A stretch of 64,000 bases of DNA from contig CM062297.1 in the NCBI GenBank assembly GCA_031216915.1, forward strand, positions 364,573,704-364,637,703, given 5' to 3'. The notes beneath the pieces are model-generated. The model was not told where the DNA came from. It was given only the letters and a program-made list of their open reading frames with translations, and did not search any database. Shown here in pieces: positions 1 through 11,863 of the stretch; position 1 is the stretch's first letter, and every line of letters starts with the position of its first letter. This DNA comes from Pictodentalium vernedei. Taxonomy: Eukaryota; Mollusca; Scaphopoda; Dentaliida; Dentaliidae. The translations under genes were made by a program, and so were the position numbers.

Positions 1-2115
1 ACCGTTGCCTGTAACAAATGTATAGGTAAAGTATTGTAAAGGCGGGTGACAGTCAGATGCTAAACTAGAAAAGAAATATTTGAGTCCCAGAGTGGGTCTG
101 ACTGAATCCCAAAATATTTGTTCTCATAGCACAGTGATAACAAAGGCATCCCAAAACACACTCGTTCCTGTCCCAAGGTGAAAACAAAGGTACCCAAGAA
201 GTTTTGTGAAGATCAGTTCATAAATACGAGCTGTATAGAACTTGTGACAAAAAACTGATTGGACCTAATTTTGGTACAAAATGGCCACTGGCAGCCATCT
301 TGAATTTTGGACAGTACCCAGAAACACTCATTCTCGTCCCAAGGTGATAACAAAGGTACCCAAGAAGTTTTGTGAAGATCGGTTCATAAATACAGCCTCT
401 ACCCTGAGCCGTATTGACATGTGTGCTCACATTGTGTAAGTAGCACTGAATAAATCAAAGTTCATCTAATTTGCATAATTTCTGCACGAAAAAAAAACCC
501 CTTACAATATGTGATGTATTCCATGTTACTAAACATTCATACAAAAATTTATTCAAATCAGAACTTTCATACAGAAGTTCTGTACAAAAGACTGATTGCA
601 CTAATTTTGGTACAAAATGGCTGCTGGTGGCCATCTTGAATTTCGGACCACACCCAAAAACACTCGCTCTCATCCCACGGTGATAACAAAGGTACCCAAG
701 AAGTTTCGTAAAGATTGGTTCATAAATATGGCCTCTAGTCTGAGCTGTATAGAAGTTGTGTACAAAAAACTGATTAGACCTAATTTCGGTAAAAAATGGC
801 CACTGGCAGCCATCTTGAATTTTTGACCGCAACCAGAAACACTCGTTCTCGTCCCAAGGTGATAACAAAGGTACCCAAGACATTTCGTGAAGATCAGTTC
901 ATAAATACAGACTCTAGTCTGAGCCGTATTGACATGTGTACTTACTGTGTGTAAGTCGCACTGAAAAAATCAAAGTTCATCTAATTTGCATAATTTCTGC
1001 ACGAGAAAAAAACCCGTATTATATGTGATGTATCCCATGGTACTAAACATTCACACAAAAAATTATTCAAATCAGAGCTTTCATATGGAAGTTCTGTGCA
1101 AAAATCTGATTGCACCTAATTTTGTACAAAATGGCTGCCATCGGCCATCTTGAATTTCGGACCGGACCCAAAAACACTCGTTCTCGTCCCATGGTGATAC
1201 CAAAGGTACCCAAGAAGTTTCGTAAAGATCGGTTCATAAATACGGCCTCTAGCCCAATCCGTATTGGCATTTGCACTTACAGTGCTGAAAGTAACACCAA
1301 AAAACATAAAAATTAGTCTAATTTGCACAATTTACGCGCAAGAAAAAAACCCGTATTATATGTGATGTATCCCATGGTACTAAACATTCATACAAAAAAT
1401 TATTCAAATCAGAGCTTTCATATGGAAGTTCTGTACAAAAAACAGATTTCTGCATCATCGGTACAAAATGGCCGCTGGCAGCCATCTTGAATTTCAGACC
1501 ACACGCAAAAACACTCATTCTCGTCCCACGGTCATAACAAAGGTACCCAAGAAGTTTCGTAAAGATCGGTTCATAAATACGGCCTCTAGCCCGAGCCGTA
1601 TCCAATTGTTGACGTACGGACAGATGGACAGACGGACGACGGGCAATGACAAAAGCTCAAATTTGGCTTCAGCTAAAAATTCAGCAAAACCTTATCATGT
1701 GACCCCGCAGTGGAACAAGCTTGTCGAGCTCATTCCAATGAGAGGTCACATGATATTGTTTTGCTGAATGTGGAATATTTGAAAAAACAGTAATTAAGTA
1801 ATAAACTTTGATATCGTGTGTGCATTGGGTAAAGGGTTAACCCTTTCAACCTATTATGCATTAATGTTTTGCACAAAGAAATAGGTAGCTGTCCATAATC
1901 AAGCAACAAAGTAAATACCAGATTGGAGAAGAGAACTGATAATAATTTAATCCTATTACTGAACCACCATAAATGAAAGTGTCAATGACACTGTAGCTCA
2001 ACATGTCAAGACATGTACATGTATAGTATGTGACACAGCAATGACAAACATCTAGGTAATGACCTGATAACAAAGGTACATATAAAGTATTGTAACGGCC
2101 TGTACATAAATAATG
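1..2115. repeat. Repeat block, duplication copy 1 (comment-phrase tandem repeat)
   Basis: This stretch has no gene. It is built from repeated modules with the phrases 'ggtacaaaatggc', 'cagccatcttgaatttc', 'aaggtacccaagaagttt' and 'ggttcataaatacggcctc'. The 'ttcataaatac' anchor recurs near 217, 381, 718, 898, 1231 and 1575, so the spacing is about 165-180 bp or twice that. The block ends at about 1605-1675 with 'gacagatggacagacgg' followed by 'gctcaaatttggcttcagctaaaa', a closing signature seen in other blocks of this window. Open frames here are by-products of the repeats. A second copy follows at 2116-2263 plus 4826-6347. Confidence 0.85.
1672..1840. mobile_element. Truncated TTAA foldback element, family A
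   Basis: The palindromic core 'tcatgtgacc...gagctcattccaatgagaggtcacatga' is followed by the family's right terminus 'gggtaaagggttaa' at 1827-1840. The matching left terminus is missing, so this copy looks truncated where it meets the repeat block. Full copies are at 10240-10490 and 26226-26476. Confidence 0.6.
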
Positions 2116-2614
2116 ACCATAGCCTTAACAAATGTATAGGTAAAGTATTGTAAAGGTGGGTGACAGTCAGATGCTAAACTAGAAAAGAAATCTTGGAGTC
2201 CCAGAGTGGGTCTGACTGAACCCCAAAATATTTGTTTTCATAGCACAGTGATAACAAAGGCACCTGTTACAACCAGTAGTGTATAAATTTACCAGTAATG
2301 TCGAAATCGACCAGTAATGTCGAAAAAATTAACCAGTAATGTCGAAATCAACCAGTAATGTCGAAAAAATCGACCAGTAATGTAAAAATCCGTAATGTCA
2401 AAAAATTAACCAGTAGTGTCAAAAAGTGACGACCAAAATGACGATTTTTCGCAAAAATTTCAATATTTTTTCGGGTTGATCAAATTGTACTTTTGCCTAT
2501 ATTCATCGACTTTTAACCATTTTCGCGCAAGTTTAAACACATTTACCCCAGTAAATATGGAATTTTATGTTTAACAATTATTTCTCTCTTTCATATGCAC
2601 AACATATCCCACCC

Positions 2615-3095
2615 TATTTGCTCTCTCTCTCTCTCTCTTTCTCTCTCTCCTCTTTCTCTCTATCTATCTCCCCTCTCTTTCTATCCCATGTCCCCCTCCC
2701 TCCCTCCCTCCCTCCCTCCTCTCTCTCTTTCTCTCTCCTCTTTCTCTCTATCTCCCATCTCTTCCTATCCCATGTCCCTCTGCCTTTGCCCCCTCCCTCC
2801 CTCCCTCCCTCCCTCTCTCTTCTCTCTCTCTCTCTCCCCTCTCTCTCTTTCTCTCTCTCCTCTTTCTCTCTATCTATCTCCCCTCTCTTTCTGTCCCATG
2901 TCCCTCTGCCTTTGCCCCACCCCCCTCCCCTCTCTCTCTCTCTGTCCCTCTCTCTCTCCATCATTCTCTCTCTCCATCCCCCTCTCCGTCTGTCTTTCCC
3001 CATCCCTCTCTCTCTCTCTCTCTCTCTCTCACTCTGCCTTTGTCCTATCCATCCATCTATCTGCCTGCCTGCCTGCCTGCCTGACCGCCCGCCCG
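2615..3095 (+). repeat. TC-rich simple-sequence tract
   Basis: Long (tc)n with tccc and tgcc variants, forming the inner left arm of the foldback element. It gives Ser/Leu/Pro-rich open frames that are not genes. Confidence 0.95.
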
Positions 3096-3365
3096 TCCGT
3101 AATGTCGAAAAATTAACCAGTAGTGTCAAAAAGTGACAACCAAAATGAGGAGCACTAACACTTTCCGAGGGGTAAGGGGGGGTATAGCCACCACCCCCCC
3201 CCCCTCGATGACACCCCTGATCGTGTGCTTTAATGACTGACTATTATAATGTCAGTCACTACCCAATATTTGCTACATGTCTATCATCTAGTTCTACCAA
3301 TTTGCTACCTGTCATTTTGCCTACATCCATCAATCAGTCAGTCTGCGTCACCCGCATGTACCCGC

Positions 3366-3570
3366 ATGTATGTGGGGAGCACTATTAGCTCAATCGAGAA
3401 ATTACCTCGCAATTCAATTTGATGAATATCCGGGTTCTATACCTGATGAGGTCAGTTAAGTTGTGTCCTTGGGAATGACACTTTATCCCAGGTGCACGTT
3501 GACTTCGTGTGCCAAGCCACATGCCGAAATGACACGTGTATGGTGAGCGTGCTTTAAACTAAGTGTCGTA
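3366..3570 (+). repeat. Possible old tRNA-derived SINE inside the foldback loop
   Basis: The segment gcactattagctcaat ... gggttctatacctgatg resembles tRNA A-box and B-box promoter parts. It is followed by 'tgtgtccttggga', which matches the SINE body seen elsewhere in the window (tgtccttgggcaaggcac). The rest has decayed, so this is a tentative call. Confidence 0.4.
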
Positions 3571-3840
3571 AACGAAATCATTCAATCTATCAACCAACCA
3601 ATCAATCTTTGTATGTAGGTCTGCCTGTCTTTCCGTCATTCAGTTGTCTATCCACGTCTAGGAGTTATTTTGCACACGCCACATTGCTATCTGTCTGTCT
3701 GGATTTCTGTCCGTCTGCCTGGATGCTGCTAACCTGCCTGCCTACACACTTGCCAGCCTACATGTGTGACTGTATGTCTATCTGTGCGAGCGCTAAATAC
3801 TAGACTAAATATTTCAGCGTCGTATCAATTCATTATCTAT

Positions 3841-4110
3841 TCAGAGAGAGATAGGGGGAAGGAGGGGGGGGGGGGAGAGAGAGAGAGATAGAGAGAGAGA
3901 GGGGAGAGAGACAGAGAGAGAGAGTTGGACAAAGACAGAGGGAAAAGGGGATAGGAAGAGAGCTATAGGCGATAGAGAGAGAAGGAAGGGGAGAGAGAGA
4001 AGGAGAGATAGAGGTAGGGGCAAAGGCAGAAGGACAGGGGACAGACAGACAGACAAAGACAGACAGACAGACAGACAGACAGACTGACAGATAGATAGGG
4101 CAAAAGCAGA

Positions 4111-4187
<77 letters not shown>

Positions 4188-4191
4188 GGAG

Positions 4192-4246
<55 letters not shown>

Positions 4247-4429
4247 GGGGGGGGGGGGGGCAAAGGCAGAGGGACATGGGATAGAAAGAGAGGGGAGTTA
4301 GATAGAGAGAAAGAGGAGAGAGAGAAAGAGAGAGAGGGGAGAGAGAGAGAGAATGGAGAGAGGGAGAGGGAGGGAGTGGGGCAAAGGCAGAGGGACATGG
4401 GATAGAAAGAGAGGGAGATAGATAGAGAG

Positions 4430-4469
<40 letters not shown>

Positions 4470-4470
4470 A
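3841..4470 (+). repeat. GA-rich simple-sequence tract
   Basis: Long (ga)n with gaca and gata variants, complementary to the TC tract at 2615-3095. It is the inner right arm of the foldback element. Its antisense frames are Ser/Leu-rich artefacts. Confidence 0.95.
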
Positions 4471-6422
4471 AATAGGATGGGATATGTTGTGCATATGAAA
4501 GAGTGAAATAATTATTAAACATACAATTCCATATTTACTGGGGTAAATGTGTTTAAACTTGCGCGAAAATGGTTAAAAGTCGATGAATATAGGCAAAAGT
4601 ACAATTTGAGCAACCCGAACAAATATTGAAATTTTTGTGAAAAATCGTCATTTTGGTCGTCACTTTTTGACACTATTGGTTAATTTTTCGACATTACGGA
4701 TTTTTACATTACTGGTCGATTTTTTCGACATTACTGGTTGATTTCGACATTACTGGTTAATTTTTTCGACATTACTGGTCGATTTCGACATTACTGGTAA
4801 ATTTATACACTACTGGTTGTAACAGCACCCCAAAACACACTCATTCCTGTCCCAAGGTGAAAACAAAGGTACCCAAGAAGTTTCGTGAAGATCAGTTCAT
4901 AAATACGAGCTGTATAAAGTTGTGACAAAAAACTGATTGGACCTAATTTCGGTACAAAATGGCCACTGGCAGCCATCTTGAATTTTGGACCACACTCAGA
5001 AACACTCGCTCTCGTCCCAAGGTGATAACAAAGGTACCCAAGAAGTTTCGTGAAGATCGGTTGATAAATACAGCCTCTAGCCCAAGCCGTATTGACATGT
5101 GCACTTACAGTGTTAAGTAGCACTAAATAAATAAAAATTCATCTAATTTGCATAATTTCTGCACGAGAAAAAACCCGTACTGTATGTGATGTATTCCATT
5201 TTACTAAACATTCATACAAAAATTTATTCAAATCAGAACTTTCATACAGAAGTTCTGTACAAAAGACTGATTGCACTAATTTTGGTACAAAATGGCTGCT
5301 GGTGGCCATGTTGAATTTTGGACCACACCCCAAAACACCCGTTCTCATCCCACGGTGATAACAAAGGTACCCAAGACGTTTCGTAAACATCGGTTCATAA
5401 ATACGGCCTCTAGCCTGAGCCATATAGAAGTTGTGTACAAAAAACTGATTAGACCTAATTTCGGTACAAAATGGCCACTGGCAGCCATCTTGAATTTCGG
5501 ACCGCACTCAGAAACACTCGTTCTCGTCCCAAGGTGACAGCAGAGGTACCCAAGAAGTTTTGTGAACATCGGTTGATAAATACAGCCTCTAGCCCGAGCC
5601 GTATTGACATGTGTAGTTACTGTGTGTAAGTCGCACTGAAAAAATCAAAGTTCATCTAATTTGAATAATTTCTGCACAAGAAAAAAACCTGTATTATATG
5701 TGATGTATCCCATGGTACTAAACATTCACACAAAAAATTATTCAAATCAGAGCTTTCATGTGGAAGTTCTGCGCGAAAAATCTGATTGCCCCTTTTGAAC
5801 AAAATGGCTGCCAGCGGCCATCTTGAATTTCAGACCGCACCCAAAAACACTCGTTCTCGTCCCACGGTGATACCAAAGGTACCCAAGAAGTTTCGTAAAG
5901 ATCGGTTCATAAATGCGGCCTCTAGCCCAAGCCGTATTGGCATTTGCACTGACAGTGCTGAAAGTAACACTAAATACATCAAAGTTAGTCTAATTGGCAT
6001 AATTTACGTACGAGAAAAAAACCCGTATTATATGTGATGTATCCCATGCTACTAAACATTCATACAAAAAATTATTCAAATCAGCGCTTTCATATGGAAG
6101 TTCTGTGCAAAAAAACGATTTCTGCATCGTCGGTACAAAATGGCGACTGGCAGCCATCTTGAATTTCGGACCGGACCCCAAAACACTCGTTCTCATCCCA
6201 CGGTCATAACAAAGGTACCCAAGAAGTTTCGTAAAGATTGGTTCATAAATACGGCCTCTAGCTCGAGCCGAATTGAATTGTTGACGGACAGACGGATGAC
6301 TGGCCATGGCATAAGCTCAAACTTGGCTTCGCCAAAGTTGAGCTAAAAACAGACTCACCCATTTTCGCGTCAAAATCAGTGCATAAAACGGTACTATTCA
6401 GGGTGTCAGTATCAAAAGAGTT

Positions 6423-6735
6423 ATGGTCACATATTTTTGCACAATGGCTAATCGTGACCTCAACACTGAGATAAAGTCAAGACCAGCGAGTTAAATGTAA
6501 TGGATGTTTCATCAAATCTAGTCATGGCTGCTTCACAGCAGCCATGACTAGATTTGATAAAAATTATCTTCAAAATACTTAGTGGTTAAGAGATATAATA
6601 CGCATGTTGTTCATTTTAGAGAACTTCAACCCCAAGCATGTCCTACTTTTACCTATAAAACAGAGCTTGTTTACCACTGTTGACAAGCACTGCTACACTT
6701 CCAAGGGTTTTAACAGGAAACCCTAGTAGTAAGTA
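6423..6735 (-). repeat. SINE-like element sharing the SINE 3' tail, split by a small foldback element
   Basis: The phrase 'ggtcacatatttttgcacaa' plus 'tggctaatcgtgacc' is the tail side (reverse orientation) shared with the SINEs at 33.4 and 52.3 kb. The far side, 'cccaagcatgtcc...aaacagagcttg...acaagcactgct', matches 9004-9235 and 55838-56040. It is interrupted at 6491-6590 by a family C palindrome. Confidence 0.5.
6491..6590. mobile_element. Short family C foldback element
   Basis: The core palindrome 'atctagtcatggctgct' / 'agcagccatgactagat' is at about 6517-6562. It is flanked by ttaa (6491-6494) and 'cttagtggttaagag' (about 6580-6593). This is an internally shortened member of the family seen intact at 16863-17349. 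Confidence 0.55.
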
Positions 6736-6987
6736 CAATTTATCCAATCGTTTATACATAAGTTACCCACATCACTCCAACCATTGGTTACTAGGTGTCC
6801 TCCATTACAGGCCTGGCAATCTCAAGGAGGGCTGCCCTCCTAGAGCCCTTGCAAATCTTTTTAGGAGATCTATTTTTAACCTTCCTGCATCTAGCCAATT
6901 AAACACATCACAAATTGTTTTGCAGTACTGCTTCTATTTTATGTGCACAATTTCTATGGCTCACTTTATCCATATGATAAAAAGGAA

Positions 6988-8483
6988 TATATACTGAGTT
7001 AAAAAAGAAAGTATGATAGAAACAAATGTGAAAAAATAGCATAAAGAATGAAATATAATAGTTCTAATGTTTCATTTTGTGGACAAGAAGTCGTGCAAAG
7101 AGTTTAATGACATGTTGTTGTCCACCCAACCGTATACAATTTTGCTACGGATTTCAAAATAGTACGACATGCTACCTGAGAATGTCAAACTGAATGGGTG
7201 ATCGATGATTTTCTTTGTGTTATGTTGTGCTAGAGAGCCTGGGTTATTGAGAAAACACACTAGTTTTTGTCTTCCGACATTTTAAAAAATGCCAAGGTTA
7301 ACCGAAAATCAGGGGTTGCATGCCATTGGTAAGCAGGAGGCTGGGATACCTCCAGATGAGCTAGCTGCTGAGTTCGTAGTCACTGTGGCCACTATTTGCG
7401 GTCTCATTGGAAGGTATAGAACCACTGGATCTACTGCCGACCGACTGCGTTCAGGTCAACCAAGAGTTACAACCCCTGCACAAGACAGACACATCGGGCA
7501 TCTCACTTGCGGGATCGCTTCCTCCCGGCGACGAGGACAGCAGCAATTACTCCTGGTAGAACTAACAATACAATCAGTGCACAAACTGTCCGCAACAGAC
7601 TCGCTGAACACGGCATCTGAAGTAGGCGTCCATACAACGGACCAATCCTTACTCAACGTGATCGTTCCGTCAGAATGGAATGGGTACATTAGCATGTTCG
7701 CTGAGCAGCGTTGGAGCACCGTTCTTTTTAGTGATGACTCACGATTTTGTCTATGGTGCGCGGATGGTAGGGTAAGAGTGTACCGCCAATGAGGAGAATG
7801 GTTTTCTGATGCTCGCGTGCGGGAATGCAAATGTTTCAGCGGGGGTGGTGTAATGGTTGGGCAGGAATTTCCTTGCACCATCGAACACAGTTGATCTTCC
7901 TCGTTGGTAATCTGAATGGACAGCGATATATGGATGAAATTCTTAATGTTGTCCCGTTGTTCAGCGCTAACGTCGGATTGCAGTTATTTCAGCAAGACAA
8001 TGCCCGATGTCACTTGGCATGTATCTGTCGTGACTTTCTTGAGGCGCAGAGGATCGAACTTCTTCCCTGACCCCCACTTTAGCTAGATTTGTCGCCAATC
8101 GAGCATTTTTGGGATCAACTGGACCGTCGGGTATGACTTCATGATCTTCAGAAGCTAGCTGATTCACATAATGTTGTAAGGCAGGAGTGGAACGCAATAC
8201 CACAGGGTAACATCCAGAGACTTATCAGGTCCATGTGTCATCGATGTCTTGCCATCGAAGAGGAAAACGTTGGACATACATGCTGTTGACTGCATGTGTG
8301 AACTTTTCATTTCACCCCATGTCTGAATTGCGATGTCCTGATGTGATGCTGGAAACAGTAAGAACATGAAATTATGCAAACTCATACAGCTAGACTCGAA
8401 ATATGAATTTACAATAATTTGTTTGGGATTAAAGTCGATAATACTAAAAGTTTATTATACTTTCTTTTTTGACTCAGTATATA
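6988..8483 (+). mobile_element. Tc1-like DNA transposon (defective)
   Basis: Inverted termini of about 25-30 bp are visible: tatatactgagttaaaaaag from 6988 and its complement cttttttgactcagtatata ending at 8483. TA at each end fits Tc1/mariner target use. Length is about 1.5 kb, typical for the group. The transposase frame inside is broken, so this copy is inactive. The stretches 6988-7288 and 8211-8483 hold only element ends. Confidence 0.75.
7289..8210 (+). pseudogene. Tc1-family transposase, degraded
   Basis: A Tc1 transposase would bind the element ends and cut and paste it with a DDE/D catalytic core. The first open segment (7289-7789, starting ATG) shows the helix-turn-helix region, the linker 'RYRTTGSTADR-RSGQPRVTT' and a catalytic motif 'LFSDDSRFCL', where the usual E is a second D. 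The next segment (about 7825-8070) is in another frame and carries 'LQLFQQDNARCH', the second catalytic aspartate region. Beyond it, remnants of the C-terminal 'E' region are unreadable because of stops and frame changes. At least two frame breaks and several stops show it is dead. Confidence 0.8.
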
Positions 8484-8746
8484 ATTTGCTAAAAAATAAA
8501 CCTCAACTGCACCACTGGACTTCATGTTCAAACATTCTGTCTCATTCATGGTACTGGTGGTATGTGACTCTCTGGTAATGTCACCAGTTAGATGTAGAAT
8601 AATATTTGAACATTGTTTGGGAAAGTACAATTCTACTTTAAGATGCTGTTCACATCTCTCTAAAAATACAGCTAGGGATAGATGTGGTCAATCTTGTTAT
8701 TCTTACACTTATTGTATGAAGCAAGAAGACTTCTTTAAACATGTTG

Positions 8747-8810
8747 TCACCTGAGTTCCATTCTGTTCCATCTCCCTACTGGGAGATAGAACAGAATGGT
8801 ACTCAAGTGA
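8747..8810. repeat. Perfect-type hairpin, about 64 bp
   Basis: Arms 'tcacctgagttccattctgt' and 'acagaatggtactcaagtga' with a short centre 'tccctactggga'. It looks like the core of another small foldback element whose ends I cannot place. The stretch 8484-8746 before it has nothing recognisable. Confidence 0.7.
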
Positions 8811-9240
8811 CGATGTGTCTCCTGGCGAAAGCATTTGCCCTCCTGGGAGGATTTAGCCCTCCTGTATTTTTCATAATGTCAGGCCTTCCTTTACCAGTAA
8901 AATATTACTTGTTTATCACAGTAAAAAGCACTGCTTCACTCTCTTGTGGAAGAATTTTATTCACAGCAGATTCCTACAGCCTTATAGGGTTGTGATGATT
9001 TATTTATTTATTGGTGTTTCAGGTCACATACTTCTGCACAATGGCTAATCATGACCACAACATGGAGATAAAGTCAATTGTTTATACCCCATCTTGCCTA
9101 TTTTAGAGGACTCACACCCCAAGCATTAGTGACTGAGTCCTATTTTACCAGTGAAACAGAGCTTGCTTACCATAGTAAACAAGCACTGCTTCACTTCCCG
9201 GGGTTCCCGCGGGGAGGGGTTGTGATGAATATCCACATTT
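8811..9240 (-). repeat. SINE-like fragments with shared 3' tail
   Basis: 9004-9235 reads 'tttatttattggtgtttcag', 'cacaatggctaatcatgacc', 'cccaagcatta' and 'acaagcactgcttcacttccc', the same module set as 6423-6735 and 55838-56040. 8830-9000 contains a second, shorter version of the far half ('cctttaccagtaaaatatta', 'aaaaagcactgcttcac'). No open reading frame of interest. Confidence 0.5.
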
Positions 9241-9525
9241 TTGTATTACTGATTTTGTGATATGCACATTGAATGATAAATTTTCATGTGTGCAAAAAAT
9301 AATGATTTCTGGATTAATGGGTTTAACAAAAAACCTTTTAAAACTATATAGATGACTACCAAGGGCAGCTGACCTGAAGAAAAAAAAATCTTGATACAGT
9401 ATTCACACATATGAACTAAAACGAATTAGCACAAATTCAAGAATTGGAATGCATGTGAAACTTGCATCGGTATTAGAAATGTGAGCAATGTATTAAAAGT
9501 AAACTGTGTATGGGCATTTATTTAT

Positions 9526-9738
9526 TTAACCCCTAGCACTCTGGTAGAGCAACAGTATTTTCTCCAATCACTCTGTTTTTCTCGACTTTAACTATGAATT
9601 TAACCTATTATATCTTCTTTGACAGAGCTCAGTGAGCTCTGTCAAATGAGGTATATTTGGTTAAATATCAAACTGCATTGTGGGAAATATTTTCTGCTGA
9701 ATACTTTGCCATTTTGATATCAGAGTGCATAGGGTTAA
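9526..9738. mobile_element. TTAA foldback element, family B core
   Basis: It is bounded by ttaa at 9526-9529 and 9735-9738, with inverted ends ttaacccctagcactctg and cagagtgcatagggttaa. The centre is the palindrome gacagagctcagtgagctctgtc (9621-9643). TTAA target sites are typical of piggyBac-type elements; no transposase is present, so the family assignment is inference. Confidence 0.75.
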
Positions 9739-10239
9739 AATATATACACTCTCAAAATAAGAATATTTATCCCAATTGTCAGAATAGAATTTTCTTTTGT
9801 TGTCCATATTGTCCATGGGCTTCCACAATATCGTATCTCAAATTTTTCAACTTTTTTGGACAGACAAAACAAAAACTAAGTAACTACAAATGTGGGAAAC
9901 ACAGAACAGAGTAACTGTGGTTCCTGGAGCAGAAAGACACATTCTTTGTTTCAAAGAATATTTTGAGTGCATTAGAGGTGTTTTCTATGAGAAAAAAAGA
10001 GTTTTTATTGATGATACAATATTTTTAGTCATCTTACTGTAATGGAAGTTATACAACATTTTTCAATTTGATTTTATCTTGGTCATTTTATCACCTGTGC
10101 CATTCAATCTAGGATTGGTTTGCAAGGGCTTCCCACTTGTTTCACTTCCACCTATCAGAAAAAAGTGGATTGCCTCCTTTTACAAGAATTTTGAGATATG
10201 ACATTTTAAAATCAGCACATACATTTTTGGAAAAATACT
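9739..10239. other. No recognised feature
   Basis: AT-rich unique-looking DNA. I see no splice-bounded coding segment, repeat or RNA gene. Confidence 0.5.
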
Positions 10240-10490
10240 TTAACCCTTTACCCAACGTAACGGCCAAAACCGGCCAGCGCTATTCTCAGAAACCGCCAAT
10301 TAATTTTCACTATTTTTTTCATTTTTTGTCTCAAAATATAGGTTATGACCCCTAGTTGGAACAAGCTCGTCGAGCTCGTTCTAACGAGGGGTCATAACCT
10401 ATGTTTTTGAGACAAAAAATGAAAAAAATTAGTTATTCAAGAATTTTTTTGGCAAGTGTCGTCTGCTTTTCACGTTAGGTAAAGGGTTAA
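10240..10490. mobile_element. TTAA foldback element, family A (full copy)
   Basis: A 251-bp element with ttaa at both edges and ends ttaaccctttacccaacg / cgttaggtaaagggttaa. The centre is a long palindrome: ataggttatgacccctagtt ... aacgaggggtcataacctat around gctcgtcgagc, with 'tttttgtctcaaaa' arms outside it. The copy at 26226-26476 has the same length. Confidence 0.85.
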
Positions 10491-10837
10491 AGCTATATTT
10501 AGGAACTATATGTGAACATTTCAGACCAAACAGCACAATTCATCCATATCAATTACTTCAGTTCTTATACATCTTATGTAATCAGACCCATAGATTCCAA
10601 ATTTGTAAAAAAAAGGTTTCTCGCTAAAATGGGAGATACAACCTTTTGGAATCCCATCGATGATATATGCTGTTGTTACTGTAATGTTGTAATTTTATGA
10701 AAGTTATTAAGATTTTGTTTGTGTTTGACATTATTTTTTAGCTTTTGAATACGATAACCATGGAAAATGGATATTATTGGTAAAAGAGGAATTTTTTTAA
10801 ATTTGCCAAAAAGTTGACGGAGCGAACTGGTATGGGT
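10491..10837. other. No recognised feature
   Basis: AT-rich DNA between the foldback element and the Tc1-like remnant. It may include one end of that transposon, but I could not match inverted termini. Confidence 0.4.
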
Positions 10838-11863
10838 TCAATATCGAGTATAAGACCCATTATTGTTAATTACAGCTTGACGCCTTCTCATGCTCCCAAT
10901 CAGGTTCCAGATGGTCCTTTGTGGGATGTTGTTCCATTCTTGGACCAGCTTGGCACCAAGCTCCTGGACACTTCTTGGTTGGACGGGACAGACTGAAATT
11001 GCAAGCTGCAACTCATTCCAGACATGTTCGATTGGATTGAGGTCAGGCGATCTTGCTGGCCAGTCCATACGCTCAATCCCCTCCTTCTGTCGGTAATCCT
11101 GGAAGGCATGGGCAACATGAGAACGGGCATTATCACCCACTGCACCTGCATACAATCTGATGTGGGCATCCAGAATCTCATCAATTTACCACTGTGCAGT
11201 CAATGTACCACGGTCAAGGTCACAGAGCTCTGTACGTCCATCCCAGTTGATGCCACCACAGACCATTATTGACCTTCCACCATAGCGGTCATGCTCAGCA
11301 ATATTGGCTGCATGGAATCGCTCTCCTGGTCTTCTCAATACCGTAGAACGCCTATCTGTGTTGTCTAGGCAGTACCTTCTTGACTCATCTGTGAAATGGA
11401 CAGGTCGTCAATCTTCTTTGGTCCATCCAACGTAATCCATGGCCCATTCATATCATGCCTGGCAGTGGTTCTGGGACAGCTGAATGTGAATACACAGTCT
11501 TCTCGATCAAAGACCACCTTCGTGCAACCTTGCCCGGATAGTTTGTGTCGAAACATTTTCTCCGGATGCATTCTGAAAGTCACTGCGAAGCTGAGTTGCT
11601 GTGTCAAAGTGGTTCCAATGGGCCTGAATGATCAAAAACCGGTCTTCAGCTGCAGATGTTGCCCTGTCTCTGCCACCACCATGTCGTCTGACTGGTGTGC
11701 TATACTGCTGAAATCTTGCCCAGGCTCTGGTGATCACCGTATGGTGCACACCAAGGGTTTCACCAACCTGACAATGGGTAGCCCCTTGCTCCACCATCCC
11801 TACAGCCCACCACATTTCTGCTTCAGACAAATGTCTTCTTACATTTGCATTCGCCATATTCAA
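10838..11863 (-). pseudogene. Tc1-family transposase, second degraded copy
   Basis: Minus-strand remnant of a Tc1-like transposase. The 5' segment (11863-11507, starting ATG) holds the paired helix-turn-helix region ('LGVHHTVITRAWARF') and an 'RHGGGRDR' linker. The middle (about 11490-11170) contains the catalytic 'DESR' region and is broken by frame changes and a stop. The 3' segment (11155-10838) shows 'GDNARSHVA' and 'RSPDLNPIEHVWNELQ', the second aspartate and the 'PDLNPIE' glutamate region of the DD34E core. It is not a duplicate of the copy at 7.3 kb; the sequences differ clearly. Confidence 0.85.

Larger units (their letters stand above)
2264..4825. mobile_element. 2.56-kb foldback transposon with tandem-repeat arms
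   Basis: The element begins ctgttacaacc and ends ggttgtaacag. Its unique inverted arms are about 355 bp (2264-2620 and 4469-4825) and nearly identical as reverse complements. The outer part of each arm is made of short units, 'accagtaatgtcgaaa' with variants, as in Drosophila FB/Galileo-type foldback elements. Inside the arms lie long TC (left) and GA (right) tracts that are also complementary. The flanking 'cac' at 2261-2263 and 4826-4828 corresponds to a single 'cat' at the empty site in the duplicate copy (about 147-149), so the target duplication is 3 bp. No transposase is seen, and the superfamily is not assigned. Confidence 0.8.
2116..6347. repeat. Repeat block, duplication copy 2 (split by foldback element)
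   Basis: The sequence from about 2116 to 2263 repeats positions about 10-152 (tgtataggtaaagtattgta ... gataacaaaggca). After the inserted element, 4826-6347 continues with the counterpart of 153-1680, including the closing 'gacggacagacgg ... gagctaaaa' near 6275-6345. The two copies therefore form a tandem duplication with a unit of about 2.1 kb. Small differences are spread throughout, so the duplication is not very recent. Confidence 0.8.

Noticed and set aside
2567..3136. Long Ser/Leu/Pro-rich open frames on the plus strand
   Set aside because: They are translations of TC microsatellite in the foldback arm, open in several frames at once.
3841..4494. Long Ser/Leu-rich open frame on the minus strand
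   Set aside because: Translation of the GA/TC tract in the other arm.
218..6346. Many open frames of 60-140 residues with similar protein sequences (for example 'YEPIFTKLLGYLCYHLGTR')
   Set aside because: They recur because the DNA is a tandem repeat. They appear on both strands, have no conserved start or stop, and show no known domain.
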